Shown one piece after another: positions 22,931 through 35,599 of a stretch of 64,000 bases of DNA (position 1 is the stretch's first letter; each line of letters opens with the position of its first letter). Made by a program: the position numbers and the translations under genes. This stretch comes from Diprion similis (Eukaryota > Arthropoda > Insecta > Hymenoptera > Diprionidae). The stretch spans positions 10,787,981-10,851,980 of the forward strand of contig NC_060111.1 in NCBI RefSeq assembly GCF_021155765.1, given 5' to 3'. The notes under the pieces were generated by a model. That model did not search any database. It was not told the origin of the DNA and saw only the letters and a list, made by a program, of their open reading frames with translations.

Positions 22931-25341
22931 TGTTACGTGGGAGGGTGGACGTGAGAAGAGCGGTAAGAGTTTACGACTATTAAGGATAATAATCGATTAT
23001 GCACCCACGTAACAGCGCTGAATAAAACTTAAAAACTAAGGAAGGACCTACCTTTCGGTACGCCGGTATATGTAGGATCGTGTTGCTATAGTCCTATACA
23101 GGTCTGTGAGATTGATTTAAATAGGCTGAGGCTAATTTATAATAGTAATAACTTAATCCTGAAATTGAGAAAGGTTGTTGTTCGAAATAAACGGGTTATT
23201 TGATTTAACTGGTAAAATATAGAATATATTCTTCAAACGATTTAGAAAATGATAAGGGTTGAAGTTATAAAAAGGTTACATATAATTTGTTGTTATACAT
23301 AAAATGATAAACTAAGGCCGCAAGATCTATAATGAGTGCGCATTAAATATAACTGGTCGTTTTATTAATTTGTATCTCTCTTCTTAGATTTATGCATCCT
23401 CAAGTTAAATTACAACATATATATTACGTTCCGCCTAATCTCGGAAACACACACACTTGTTTGTCTATTAATAAAGTCCTAATTGTGTATGGTATCGTCA
23501 GGAGAGTAACTCTGCAGTGTGTCCAGGAGGATCCACGAACGATAACCGTACAGGACAAAGATATCTAGGATCTTCGATGTCTAAATTTAATAATCAAGGT
23601 ATCGTCAGGAGAGTAACTCTGCAGTGTGTCCAGGAGGATCCACGAACGATAACCTTGTTTAGACAAATCCTGTGCGTGTGGTTCCGTCGATCGGATTGAA
23701 CGTATATACTTATTCTTATACTTTTGATTTAAGCGAAAAACACAGGTGACAATATATAGTTCCTAATTAATTAACTAAGGTGATAGGAGCCAAGCTGAAA
23801 GCCAGAGAATACCTCTCGAAATACCTAAACGATATTGACTTCTAGCTAGACACCAATTCTATTGTTTGATTTAATTATTGAATTTATATAATGTAGGTAT
23901 TGGTGAACAATTAGTGGTGGTTTAAAGGAGTGGCTAGTGAAGCTTGCCACCAAGACATGAGTTATTGAAAGAGACGATTTTTCGTTTGGCTAGAGATGCT
24001 GGCCAATGAACAGAATGTTAATTACCAATAGGCAATATTTGAATAGGAATATAAATTTATCAAATTGGTGATTATCTAGATTCGGTTGATGTTGGAGTGA
24101 AACATTCGAATTGACTTAGCTTTTGTAGAGTGGTGCGTCGAGATTGAGTTCCGTCGGATCGTGTCGGTCAGGGTCTTAGTAATCTGGACCTGAGCCTCAC
24201 CTCGAGTCGTACGAATAGATGGATTACGTATAGATGTTGGAGCTCGAGATCAGCCACCAAAGCAGACTCGGGGGTTGATGATCGTAGATTCGGATTACCG
24301 TCACTCGGGCAGTACGTTAAATTTGGTCAATTAAGTTGCGAAAGAGTCTACTGATTAACACCGTTTACTAGTTAGGTAGTGTTGAGGTCTAATTAAATAA
24401 GAAATTGAATGTTATTGACTTATTATCATTGATCACTTAAAATTACCTGACTCGGTAGAATCAGGGCAGAACTTGATTTAATTTTTGTTAAAGGAAATGA
24501 ATGTCATAAAAATGTCTATTCGCGAAGATAAGAGAGTCAGTACAGAACAGGAAAGAATTTGAAATAAGGTGATAGTAAGTCTTTGCAATTCACAATACAA
24601 ATTGAAAGCTTGAGTTTAACGAATTAGCACGGTACTTTAGGCCGGTCACAATGAAGATTTTCCGAACACTACTATCGACCAGAAGGGCTAATACGGGTTG
24701 ACGTCCACGCACCTCGCGACTTGACAGACGAAAGACATGGCGTCTTGGGCCTGACGGTCCAAGAGCCCTCGGTGCAACAAAGTTACAGCGGTAATTAGCC
24801 AATGAGATGCGAGGGCGACCTCCCGGTGCCAGAATCGGCATGGTCAGCGTCACTCCGGGCCTGACTCGAGTGCTCCGACGGTGTTCCGACGATTCTCAAT
24901 CTCGTCGGTTACATACTATAATTACGAGTAAAAGATATTGAGATGCAATTCTCACACATTCATCCATACATCTTAATGAACAACCTATTTTAATTTGGTA
25001 TATATTGTACGCATGGTTTAGCCTGATTGTTGATGATGACTTTGACTTAAAAAAGAAGAGATACTTTTGGGTTGAGACTCGTTGGGGTTTATCTCACCAC
25101 TTCACGCTTTGCGTTCTTGGTAATGTTAAATATGGCACCAAGTTAAACCTAATACGCGGGCCTGTACGTGACTTTCTCTAGGAGGGGTGGAACTCGTCGG
25201 TTGAAGCAATATGATATTTTGCGTTAAAATCATCGAAACGAAACTCTCAAGCGCTGTGGCTGTTGAGTAAGATGAAGCAATTCTGTGATTATGTTTTAAT
25301 TTTGAAAAAGGTTCGCCGAGGCGGTACGTCGGGACGTAACA
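22931..25341. mobile_element. Solo-LTR-like insertion, 2411 bp, 4-bp target duplication
   Basis: Begins TGTTACGTGGG and ends GACGTAACA, flanked by AAGT on both sides (22927-22930 and 25342-25345). TG...CA ends, a short inverted terminal match (TGTTACGT) and a 4-bp duplication fit a solo LTR of a Ty3/Gypsy-like element, although 2.4 kb is long. There is no gag or pol. A GC-rich ORF at 24590-24853 (minus) shows no family I know. An inverted copy of its first 11 bases occurs at 23004-23014. A small DNA transposon with short ends is an alternative. Confidence 0.55.
23491..23654. repeat. 57-bp direct duplication within the solo-LTR-like insertion
   Basis: 23491-23547 and 23598-23654 are identical or nearly so (both contain GGTATCGTCAGGAGAGTAAC and CCACGAACGATAACC), spaced 107 bp start to start. 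Confidence 0.85.
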
Positions 25342-25387
25342 AAGTGAATGGACCCCAACAAAATTTATTCTGTTGGTTTAAGAATTC

Positions 25388-27197
25388 CTTTATTAATTTT
25401 ATTCCGTGCTTTATTAATATTTCGCGTTGCGTTGTTCTGTGTTTCCAATCGTTTTGAAATTCCCCATCAGTAACACATTGTACAGTGTCTCTGTAAATTT
25501 TCATACTCTGCCTTTGCGTACGCGAGAACGCGGTGTTTTCGAAGCCACGCCGTTCTCGGTTCTCAACCGCCGCGCCGTGCAGCCGCTGTATTCCTCCGCG
25601 TGAGAGTTCGAAATTCGAACGCTTACCGGTTATTCGTTTTACACCAACCACGCGCAGAGTTAGAGTTTCTCGTGTTTCTGAAAAGCTGGTCATAATATTC
25701 CAACTTATTGTTCTCTTATTTTTAATGTATAATTTTATATATTATATTCATTAATCCTATTTTTCTTTATGCTGTATATTGAATTTATTCCTTGCGTTAT
25801 TAATATTCCGTGTCGCGTTGTTCTTTGTTTGTGTCCGTTCCGAAATTCCTCATCGGTAACACATTGTACAGCGTCTCCGTAAATTTTCATACTCTGCCTT
25901 TGCGCACGCGATAACGCGGTGTTTTTGAGGCCACGCCGATCTCTATTTCTGCGCGCCAGGCAGCCGCCGCACCTCTGCACGAAGGAGTTCGTAATTCGAA
26001 CGTTTACCGGTTATTCATTTCTCATCAACGACGCGCAGATTCTATGTGTCCGAGTTTCCGAGAAGCAGTTAATAATATTTCAACTTTTTGTTTTATTTTT
26101 TATCATTTAAATTCTCATATACTCATTCATTCTATTTTTCTTTAAGCTCAATATCAAACCTATTTCGTGAGTGATCAATATCACCGCGTCGCGTAGTTGT
26201 GTTTCCGTTCTGAAATTCACAATCGGAAACACAGTGTACAGCGTCCTTGTGAATTTTCATTCTGCGCCTTCGTGTACGCGAGAACTCGGTGTTTTTGAAG
26301 CCACGCCGTTCACGGTTCCCGCGCGTCAGGCAGCCGCCGCACCCCTCCGCGTCGGAGTTCGAAATTCGAACCTTCGCCGGTTATTCGAATCTCATCAACT
26401 ACGCGCAGAGTCAGAGTTTACCGTGTTTTCAAAAAGCTGGTCATAATATTCCAACTTATTCTTCTTTTTTTTATCGTTTATAAATTTTTTCTTATATTTA
26501 TTTATCCTATCTTTCTTTATGCTATATATTTATTCTATTCCGTGCGTTATAAATATTTCCGCGTCGTGTTGTTACATCTTTGTGTTTGTTCTGAAATTCT
26601 CAATCGGTAACATAGTGTACAGCGTCCTTGTTAATTTTTATTCCCCGCCTTTGTGTACGCGAGAACGCGGTGTTTTCAAAGCCACGCCGTTCTCTGTTCC
26701 TGCGCGCCAGGCAGCCGCCGCACCCCTTTACGTAGGAGTTTGTAATTCGAACGTTCACCGGTTATTCGTTTCTCATCAACGACGCGCAGATTCTATGTGT
26801 CCCGAGTTTCCGAGAAGCAGGTAATAATATTCCAACCTTTATTTTTTTTATATCATTCATAAATTTTCATGTACTCATTCATTCTATTTTTCTTTAAGCT
26901 CAATATCAAACCTATTCCGTGAGTGATCAATATCACCGCGTCGCGTAGTTGTGTGTTTGTTCTGAAATTCACAATCGGTCACACGTTGTGCAGCGTCTTG
27001 TAAATTCTCATTCTCTGCCTTTGTGTACGCAAGAACGCGGTGTTTTCGAAGACACGCCGTTCTCGGTTCCCGCGCGTCAGGCAGCCGCCGCGCCCCTCCG
27101 CGTGGGAGTTCGAAATTCGAACGTTTATCGGTTATTCGTTTTCCACCAACCACGCGCAGAGTCGGAGTTTCCCGTGTTGCTGAGAAGCTGGTAATAT
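25388..27197. repeat. Satellite array, right part, about 5 units
   Basis: The same ~375-bp unit as 8494-13341. The ACCGGTTATTCG marker recurs near 25626, 26006, 26379, 26757 and 27127. Unit order and orientation match the left part, so the two were probably one array before the CACTA-like insertion. It ends abruptly at the inverted duplication. Confidence 0.92.
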
Positions 27198-28551
27198 AAT
27201 CTAGGCAAAAACATTTGAAATGTAAAAAAATCCGCCAAGTTACCCAAACCAAATCACATTAAAAATTCAAGAACAACTTAGATATGGCCAGTCTCTGTCG
27301 TGAAATCAGGAAAGAACCGCAAGCCCTACGATCTCTCAGCAAGTAGGTATACTTCGTCGAGTCGGACCTCGCTGTTTCGTGTAGTGATATCGAAACATCA
27401 TTCCAAGCGCTACGCACTTGGCGGGCACATTCGCTTGACATTTTTCGTATCGAAACGGTCCTACTTGTTTCTGAAGTGTGTGATTCCGTCCAATAATTCC
27501 GTCTCGAAGAGTATGCATTACCAACAATAAATGGACTGAATTTTGTTTTTTAAAGGAATTGTGCATCGGAATAACTGGTTAATGACACATTGTTTAATAT
27601 TACTAACGTATTGGATTTGTTACTTTTTTTTACTACTTCTAGTTTAATTGCATACTTTATAAAATTGAGGACTTCATGCGATTCAGTGTATTGATCGCAT
27701 ACACTCGTACGCAACTATTTTCGAAAAGTGCATAGTTATTATAACGAAGTTATGTTCTCACCCTTTATACATCTTCGCACGGCTGATGTCGATATAACGT
27801 TCAATCGTCAAATGTTTAATCATTTGTCTACAAATAAATAAGGTTGCCGCGTCATGGCGTCAGTGAATATTATTATAATAGTAGTGAATCTCTAGACTCT
27901 AACAAAAGCTCTTCGATTCCAAATATATCCGCTTCTTTCACACATATTCTTTGCTGTGAGATTTCTTCGACTCGACATGTACTCATTACGCACAGAAAAC
28001 CCATTAATTCCTTTCGATGCAGTTCTCAGATTGCTTTTTATCATGTTATTATAAGCATCATGGCTAGTCAAAATTAAATTTTTTTTTAGCTAGCAAGCAA
28101 GAATAAGATATTAGCAGGTAAATTGTACATATCGAAGCTTTGGTCGCTTGTGCCACGTAATGTATTTAAGCAAACTGTTTCCATACAGCATCGAGACGCA
28201 TCGAGTTTTTATCATGTACAATTTATATCCCCATGTAATTATTCCGCGAATCAATACGATGGATTAAGTTACATGATTACTTTGTCGCTATATCATTCGT
28301 GATTGATTTTCAACAAAAATGTGCCCGCCAAGTACGTAGCGCTTGGAATGATGTTTCGATATCACTACACGAAACAGCGAGGTCCGACTTGACGAAGTAT
28401 ACCTACTTACTGAGAGATCGTAGGGCTTGCGGTTCTTTCCTGATTTCACGACAGAGACTGGCCATATCTAAGTTGTTCTTGAATTTTTATTGTGATTTGG
28501 TTTGGGTAACTTGGCGGATTTTTTTACATTTCAAATGTTTTTGCCTAGATT
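27198..28551. repeat. Long inverted duplication (foldback), 234-bp arms
   Basis: 27198-27431 and 28319-28551 are near-identical inverted copies starting AATCTAGGC at the outside and ending GGCGGGCACATT at the inside, with only a few mismatches. The 887-bp spacer shows no gene. No target duplication is evident at the outer edges. A 60-residue ORF with nearly the same protein is present in both arms (27259-27441 minus, 28299-28607 plus). I do not recognise it and treat it as incidental. Confidence 0.88.
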
Positions 28552-31500
28552 TCATGACTTTTTGTAAGTATGCGGTAATGATACTGCTGTACCGTACTAA
28601 CCAATGAACTAATGATGAGCGAACCTCAATTCTTATACCTGTTGTGATATGTAGCATTCGTACTTGATAACTGTATGACTTATCCGTCATGAGAAACCGA
28701 AATAGTAATGCGGCTGATCCAATTTGCGCATGATTACGTAAATAATAATAATAACCACCACCAATACCCGGTAAGATATGTTCCCAAAAAGTCTTCCGGA
28801 GACTTGTACGAGGCAAGCGAGCGAATTATTCAGTGACCACCATTATGCATTTGCAGTCCGTTCGAAGATGTTTAATAAAAACACCCATATTCGCACTGGG
28901 AACAAGGGAAATTACAGGAATCCTTGCCTAACTGTTGACAGACCGAGTCCTCAACCTCAACTCTTCGACTCAGCACCCGAACGACATAATCTGTGACAAT
29001 ATCTACCTCGATTTTCTAATAAGTAGTGAATACACTGCGAAGTGAAAACGATAGATGACAATTTTTTTTTGTGATCTCATATTTTCAATCGCCGAACACA
29101 ACAAGTATAGCTAAAATTTGTCAATCTCAGTACATGATTCTGTTTTATACAGTTTTAAATTCTTAACACTAATTTACCAATTAACAATACATGTCGCTGC
29201 AGCATAGGTTTTTTTTATTTACATTTATAAATTTTTCTATAGCCCTGATAAAACAACAACAAATCGTAGTAAAGGTTGCCATCTTTCTGTTAGAACACTA
29301 CGGTGAATAGTCATGATAGTGTATGTCTAAAGTACAACACCACAAGTGTTAAAATAACTTTACAAGTAACACAGTACCTAATACATATTTAACCAGATAC
29401 TATGGTGAACCGACAATTTAATGTATGTGTAAAGTACTATAACAATGAGTACTGTCCGTATTATATGTATAATCTATGTGGTGTGTTACTTCGCAAGTAT
29501 TGCGGGACCTAATTCAACCGGTTGGAGAAGTTTCATAGAGTTTAGAAGATTTCATACCACTCTGAATGATTTCAGCATTTTCAAATTGATTCTAGCTTTG
29601 ATTATACTTCTTTAAATAGTTCCACAGGTTTACAAATATCAGCTATTTCAAATGCTTTTAACAACTTCCAGCGATTTGATGTAAAATGATCACATAGGTA
29701 GCTGAACTACTATAAAGATGTCAGATGTTTCAAATGATTTTTGAACGATTTTTCAAGTTTGTCGGTGATGTAGAACATTTTCATAGAACAATTTTATTTC
29801 ATATACAAAAACCATCGGTAGATTCTAAATATGACAAGGTTTTAAATATTTAAAACAATTCGAACAATTCTGTGAGAATCTTTATGATTTAAATCTCGCA
29901 ACAGTTTATTTTATATTCGTTCAGTTACGAGATAAATCCTACTCCTTGTGTCTTTGATTTGCCAGTGTATCAACTATGACGATGAAGTTAGTGACGTTAC
30001 TGTAACAATGAATGTTTAAGTAAACTCGTCAGTTTGCATCAGCAGAAATGTCTGAGATTTAGGGAACCATTATGAAAAAAAAGAAACTTTAATTTTAAAA
30101 AGCTAACTCCACAAAAGTAGTTTTTAAATTGTCTAACAATGATGATTTTTTAGTCTGAGATTTTGCTACACTATAACTTTACTATCTTCAGCCTGATTAT
30201 CAAATTGTGTGTTGTACTTTCTAATACAACACTTGTACTTCAAATGAAGCTGAGGGTATCAGGTGAAGTTAGCAGTCAAACGTGTTCAACTTTCTGAAAG
30301 AAGAATGATGCAGTTCAGTTTTATCCTCATAATTCTATAATAGTGTTGAGGATTCAAGTTATATCACAAAGTTTTGATTTTAGGACTTCACTACCTCATT
30401 GGAATAAATCTTAGAACGTTTAGCGGCTAATTTTGGCTGCTAGCTGCAGCGGCGTGTACTTTGACAGTCGAAGTAGATACACACACTTGGAAGATATCAT
30501 TATACAAGAGTTCCTAATCCGCACAGAAATTCAGAAGTTCTTAGTGGGGCATTAACCATATTTCATGGGTGTTCAACTCTTTCATTCAAAGCATCCAGTT
30601 AGTTCACATCCTAATTTTCACTGTCGTTAACACGGAGCCCAATTTCTGTCACAAACGTGTTAATAAGAATAATGGAAGTATCCGTAAAAAACAAACAGAA
30701 CAACAATCACATACAAATCGAAAAACATTCAATTAGTCAAGCATTTGTACTACTATTGTTCATAAAGTCTTTAGTTTGTTTCATATTGTAACAGGTGGTT
30801 TATTAGTAATAGTATTATGGTTAGTGCATACCGCTTGTTGCTGGAAAGTCAATGGTGCTGATGGATAGGTAGATGAAGTAAGTGATAGGCAAGTCAATGA
30901 AAGATGGTTCAAGACAATGAGTGACACATAGAGTGCCAAATTCTAAGTCGTCGCTCTTTTGTGTTGAGACGTAGTTATGCCGCAGCACAATGTTAGTGAG
31001 TTGAACAGATCAACGGTCAGATAAGAATGGGCCAGGTGACTGCGAAACATAAATCGAAAAACAATCAGGATTTTATTTACCAAAGGAATTGATTTTAGCT
31101 TAGTATATGCGACTGAAGTTAGTAATGTTGTTGTAACCAAACATCGGGGAAAAATTATTATTGCCCAGTTTTAAAATGACTTTTCAAAGAGTTGGCTTTT
31201 AAAGGTGGGAGTACGTTTTGGTTATCATGGTTTATTAAATATCGTACACTATCGGAGGTGCAAAATCAAGATTTTTCTCAAACATGCATCGTTACAGCAA
31301 CGTTATTAACTTCATCCACATCTTATTATTGTGTTTGTCGATATCATATGAGATTAGGTAATTCGGTTAATATGAAAATGTATTGGATACCGTTGATCTA
31401 AGTATTGACAGATATCTATTAGTCTTCTTGGTGAGTAGTTAGTGATGCTGAACAACAGATAAGCGAAGTGAGCGCTTAGTAGTCTGATGACAATCGTTTT

Positions 31501-32199
31501 GTTCCGATAAGATATGTAGAATATTGAGTTTTGTACAGCTGTGGGTTACCTTCTCTTTGGAATGTCGGCTTGCGTTGCCGAAGTGTAACATTTATAGGTT
31601 CCAATGGATGCGTAACAGGATAGGAATGGTCCAAATGACTGTGAAATAAACGAAAGAACAATCATGCAAAGAAAAGGTTCCATTTTATCACTGATAAGTA
31701 CTACACCGTGCGACAATGAATTGAAGTAAAGTATTCAACAAGTACGTACAAAACATAAAAATTAATAAACGAACAGGTTGTGCATTTGATAGAGATGAAA
31801 AGGTTGAGGCTAAGCTGTTCATATATTAAATGTTCTGTGTATAAATATAATCCAATGAGAATTAACGAAGTAACGTACCGTCCGATATGAATTAAGCATC
31901 GTGAGTATTCTTCCAACAGCTTTGATTAGCATTGTTTTATGGCAATTATGACAAATGAACAACCTTCTTCTTGGCATTTGCTGAATTATATTTTCCGCCC
32001 CGTCCTCTAGATCACCAGGTAGTTTCCCATCTCATGGGCTACGTGCCACCACTTTTAAAGTTATTATACTGCAAAAAGACAATTGCAGCCACCATGTATG
32101 CGGTAACGTTGGCTGCTCACTTCATTCCTTTTCTTGGTGCGTTGCTACACGCCACGAATTTGTGAGAATTCAAAAAAAAAAAAAAAAAAAAATTAATAA
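28552..32199. other. AT-rich intergenic stretch
   Basis: No convincing gene. Segments around 31000-31080 and 31580-31665 look like diverged direct repeats (both carry a form of AGATAAGAATGGGCCAGGTGACTG). A short inverted motif pair is described separately. Confidence 0.4.
31112..31313. repeat. Possible ~200-bp MITE with GAAGTTA ends
   Basis: CTGAAGTTAGTAATGTTG at the left is matched, inverted, by CAACGTTATTAACTTCA at the right. Related single copies of the same word occur at about 29985-30010 and 37472-37496. No clear target duplication. Confidence 0.4.
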
Positions 32200-32430
32200 A
32201 TGAAACGGATTATGTCCCGACACAATAGTGATTCGCGATCAGAGGATAGTGAAAGGGGGGATTACCAACATGTGAAACTCTTAAAGCGTCTCGAGAAGTT
32301 GGAGAAACGACTTCGGACGCAAAGACGCCATCGGCATCATCGACATTCAAGGAATGATCGTAGGTTGAAATTTGTATTAAACCAACGCTCACACCAGATC
32401 CGCTGCAGGAATCCTGGGCGCATTGGATGA
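32200..32430 (+). pseudogene. DIRS gag N-terminal piece
   Basis: Starts MKRIMSRHNSDSRSEDSERG and continues with a Lys/Arg/His-rich coiled segment (KRLEKLEKRLRTQRRHRHH) typical of the basic gag start of DIRS elements. A stop at 32428-32430 separates it from the rest of gag. The next 200 bp hold a 100-bp duplication and stops in all frames. Confidence 0.5.
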
Positions 32431-32449
32431 CAAGTTGTGTCTTCCGTAT

Positions 32450-32630
32450 GGTTTCTCCCTAGACGAGTTCTTGGGAGATATTAGTCACTGGTTGACCAAT
32501 AAAACCGATCTATTCTCAGACAAGTTCTGAAGATCACGAATGCCATTTTGGTTTCTCCCTCGACGAGTTCTTGGGAGATATTAGTCACGAGTTGACCAAT
32601 AAAGCCGATATTTTTATAAGACAAGTTCTG
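32450..32630. repeat. 100-bp tandem duplication inside DIRS gag
   Basis: GGTTTCTCCCT...GACGAGTTCTTGGGAGATATT...GTTGACCAATAAA occurs at 32450 and again at 32550 with a few substitutions. The period of 100 is not a multiple of three, so it disrupts the gag frame. Confidence 0.85.
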
Positions 32631-32641
32631 TAGAGTCAAAA

Positions 32642-33709
32642 TTGTTTTTAGTAAAAATTTTCGTAACAGGTTACGAAGATGCGTCGTTACACTTCTCACG
32701 ACGGGAACGATCCAGATCAACTTCACGACAAGGCCGGTATAGATCAACCCCGCGACGGAGCCGATCCAGATCAACCTCTCATCGAGTTAGTTCCAAATCA
32801 CCAACACCTCGAGAATTAGATGTTGTTCCAATTCAAAACGACCTCCCTACCGTAACACAACCTCTAATAATTCAACCGGAACAGCCGAGTGCACCCGGTA
32901 GCGAGACTCAACCGCTATGTGAAAACATATTGAAAATACTGGGCAACAAGGTTAGTGAGGAAAAAATTATGAGCAAGGAGGTTCATCCAGATATTGCCTG
33001 CAGATGGGAAATGATTCTTACAAAAGGACTTTCCCCTGATTCAAAATCAGAATTGAATACGAAGTACACAGCTCCATCTAATTGCACCCTTATGGAAGCC
33101 CCGGTATTAAACCCAGAAGCGAAGGCGGCGATGTTACCTAACACAATTCAGAGAGATGTTAGACTCGCAGTAATCCAAAACCAGATTGTTTGTTGTTTAT
33201 CAGCTTTGGGTCAAGCATTGACACACCTTATCGAAAATAACTAGACAGGGGACAACGTACAACTGATTGAATGGGTTAGTGATGCAGGTCGCATGTTGTC
33301 AGATCTACATCATACTCACTCTGAAACACGACGATTATTCATAACCTCTAGTGTCAATCCGTCAGCTAAGGAAACAATGACAGGGGCTCCAATCGGAAAG
33401 TTTTCATTCGGTAATAATTTGGAAGAGCGAGTAAACTCTGCAAAATCCATAGAAAAAATATCATTGGGTTTGAAAAATAATAAACCAGACTATAAAAAAC
33501 CGGAAAACATGAAGAAATTTTCTTTAAACTCCAAGAGTCTGCCTTACTTCAATCGCAAGAATCAGCAAGCGACCAGAACTCCCAGGTCGGGCAGACAACA
33601 ACCATACTACAGTCAACAGGACACCCGCAGGAGTTCGAAACCACAAGGCGGCCAGAGATTCAACACCAATGTCAAACAATCATTCCAGAGTTATCGCAGG
33701 AAACAGTAA
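32642..33709 (+). pseudogene. DIRS gag main part
   Basis: Structural protein. It begins with an Arg/Ser-rich tract (RSRSTSRQGRYRSTPRRSRS), then a helical capsid-like part (CRWEMILTKGLSPDSKSEL, LNPEAKAAMLP, VIQNQIVCCLSALGQALTHL), and ends in a basic Gln/Arg/Ser tail. A TAG at 33242-33244 interrupts it, with the frame continuing unchanged at TGDNVQLIEWVSDAGR. The first residues come from an ORF extension, so the true N-terminus probably lies upstream in the damaged region. Confidence 0.7.
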
Positions 33710-34680
33710 TTCCTAGCGTAAGTTACCCGGCAGGAGGGTTGAGGTTTTTCAAATTAGCCTGGGAACAAATATCCACTGATAAAAAACTGTTATCTTGGAT
33801 AGACGGGTATAAAATTCCGTTTGATACATTACCGTCTCAAAAAACTTCACATTCTGAGCAACGTTGGTCTTCGAATGAAAAACAAAACATCACAGTTTCT
33901 ATAAACAAATTGTTAGACTTAGGAGCCATTACACGATGCAGCTCAAATCCTAGACAGTTTTTGTCAGGTATATTTCTGGTTCCAAAACCGAATGGCTCGT
34001 ATAGATTCATTTTGAATCTGAAACAACTAAATAAGTTTCTTATTCCAGAACATTTAAAAATGGAAGATTATAGAACCGCTAGGAGGCTTATATCTCATAA
34101 ATGTTACACGAGTACTATAGATTTGCAAGATGCATACTTTCTCATTTCTATCCATCCAGAACATAGAAAATATTTGAGATTTTTGTTTGAAAATCAGATT
34201 TACGAGTTCACCTGCTTTCCCTTCGGACTCTCGACAGCTCCTTACGTATTCACAAAGATTATGAGACCGGTCCTCAACGAATTGAGAAAAAGGGGGCTGA
34301 TGTCAGTCGCATACATAGATGATTTTCTATTATTAGGCAACAGTTATCAGTCTTGTCAGGATAATCTGTCACAGACTGTAGATTTGCTACTCAAACTTGG
34401 TTTTCTAATTAACGAACAAAAAAGTCAGCTGATTCCTTCGTGCAGTAAAAAATTTTTGGGTTTTGTTTTTAACTCTAATGACATGACTATTGAAATACCC
34501 ACAGATAAAAGGCTTCATTTGATCAAACAATTAAGAAAGATCAGTATTACTGAAAACTGTAAAATCCGAGAATTTGCAAGTTTTTTGGGAAAAATTACAG
34601 CAACATGTCCAGCACTAACTTACGGTTGGGCATACACGAAGTCTTTCGAAAAAGTAAAATTATTAGCATTAGATCATTAA
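33672..34680 (+). pseudogene. DIRS reverse transcriptase
   Basis: The frame overlaps the end of gag in the -1 register and is open from at least 33672 through PAGGLRFFKLAWEQI. It carries FLVPKPNGSYRFILNLKQLN, the first catalytic Asp in STIDLQDAYF, FPFGLSTAPYVFTKI, and the polymerase box AYIDDFLLLG, followed by KFLGFVFNS. These motifs and the LAW..I start are typical of DIRS RT. It copies element RNA into DNA. It stops at 34678-34680 just before RNase H continues in another frame, so an indel or nonsense lies there. Confidence 0.88.
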
Positions 34681-34699
34681 GGGGAATTATGATTGCACA

Positions 34700-35599
34700 A
34701 TGAAAATCCCTAGTTATATTAGAGAGGACCTTGACTGGTGGAAAAATAATATACTGGTGGCTAAAAACTCATTGAACAGGTTAAACAAATTTGAATTAGA
34801 GATCTTCACAGACGCATCGGTAACTGGCTGGGGAGCCATGTGTGGAGATAACAAGACCCATGGTTATTGGAATGATGTAGAAACACAAAAACACATTAAC
34901 ATTCTGGAATTATTCGCGGCCTTATTCGGATTGAAGTGTTTCGCTTCCAATAAATCGAACTGCGATATTATTTTAAGAATAGATAATACGACCGCTATAT
35001 CATACATCAATCGTATGGGTGGTATGCAGTGTTCAGAACTCAGTCAAACAGCTAAAAGGTTATGGCAGTGGTGCGAAGAGCGAAACATCTTAGTATTTGC
35101 ATCATACATTAGCTCATCAGATAACTTTGAAGCAGATATAGAATCAAGAAGATTAGAGAAAGAAACTGAATGGGAACTGAGTGACTTTGCATTCAAAATA
35201 ATTTTGAATAAATTCAGTATCCCAGATATAGACTTGTTTGCTAGCAGACATAATAAAAAGTGCAACCTTTATGTATCGTGGTTCAGAGATCCAAACTCTA
35301 TGACTGCCGATGCATTCACCATTTCATGGGAAACTTTTTTATTTTACGCCTTTCCACCCTTTTCAATGATTTTAAGGGTTCTCCGAAAGATACAAAACAG
35401 TCAATGTAGAGGCATTTTAGTTGTACCTTTCTGGCCATCCCAGCCTTGGTTTCCGCTATTCAACCTATTACTGGATTCTGAACTAATTACTTTCAAACCT
35501 GGTATCAATTTACTTTCCTCTTCCGACAGAGAGCCACATCCCCTTCATCGAAAACTTACCCTGGTGGCCGGCATATTGTCAAACAGACGTACAAATTGA
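34700..35599 (+). pseudogene. DIRS RNase H and methyltransferase-like region
   Basis: RNase H with the Asp motif EIFTDASVTGWG, an ELFAALFGL helix and IDNTTAISYINRMGG, then ADIESRR. Next comes DLFASRHNKKCNLYVSW, DPNSMTADAF, FYAFPPFSMILRVL and ILVVPFWPSQPWF, the region in DIRS elements usually compared with DNA adenine methylases. The Met at 34700 is unlikely to be the real start; the coding frame comes from the RT by a shift near 34680. The end overlaps the recombinase ORF by a few bases. Confidence 0.85.

Larger units (their letters stand above)
13342..25387 (-). mobile_element. CACTA/EnSpm-like DNA transposon inserted in the satellite
   Basis: The left edge breaks a satellite unit after AAGCTCA and begins CACGGAGGG, compatible with CACTA-type ends. 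Satellite sequence resumes near 25388. Both outer parts (13342-13900 and 22550-22930) are rich in short TTGATTCAA, TTGAATTAA and CTTGATTG-like motifs in both orientations, as expected of CACTA subterminal repeats. Inside, on the minus strand, are a transposase and an accessory gene. A solo-LTR-like insertion (22931-25341) sits near the right end. I could not find a clean right terminus matching CCTCCGTG or a 2-3 bp duplication, so the right border and exact class are uncertain. Confidence 0.65.

Noticed and set aside
22931..23014. TGTTACGTGGG...CCCACGTAACA as an 84-bp mini-element
   Set aside because: No target duplication at its right edge, whereas AAGT flanks the 2411-bp version.
24590..24853. 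GC-rich 87-codon minus ORF as a gene
   Set aside because: No recognisable domain, isolated in a non-coding LTR-like insert.
28299..28607. 102-codon ORF with a counterpart in the other foldback arm as a gene
   Set aside because: The similarity is explained by the inverted duplication itself; no domain or codon-level conservation is evident.
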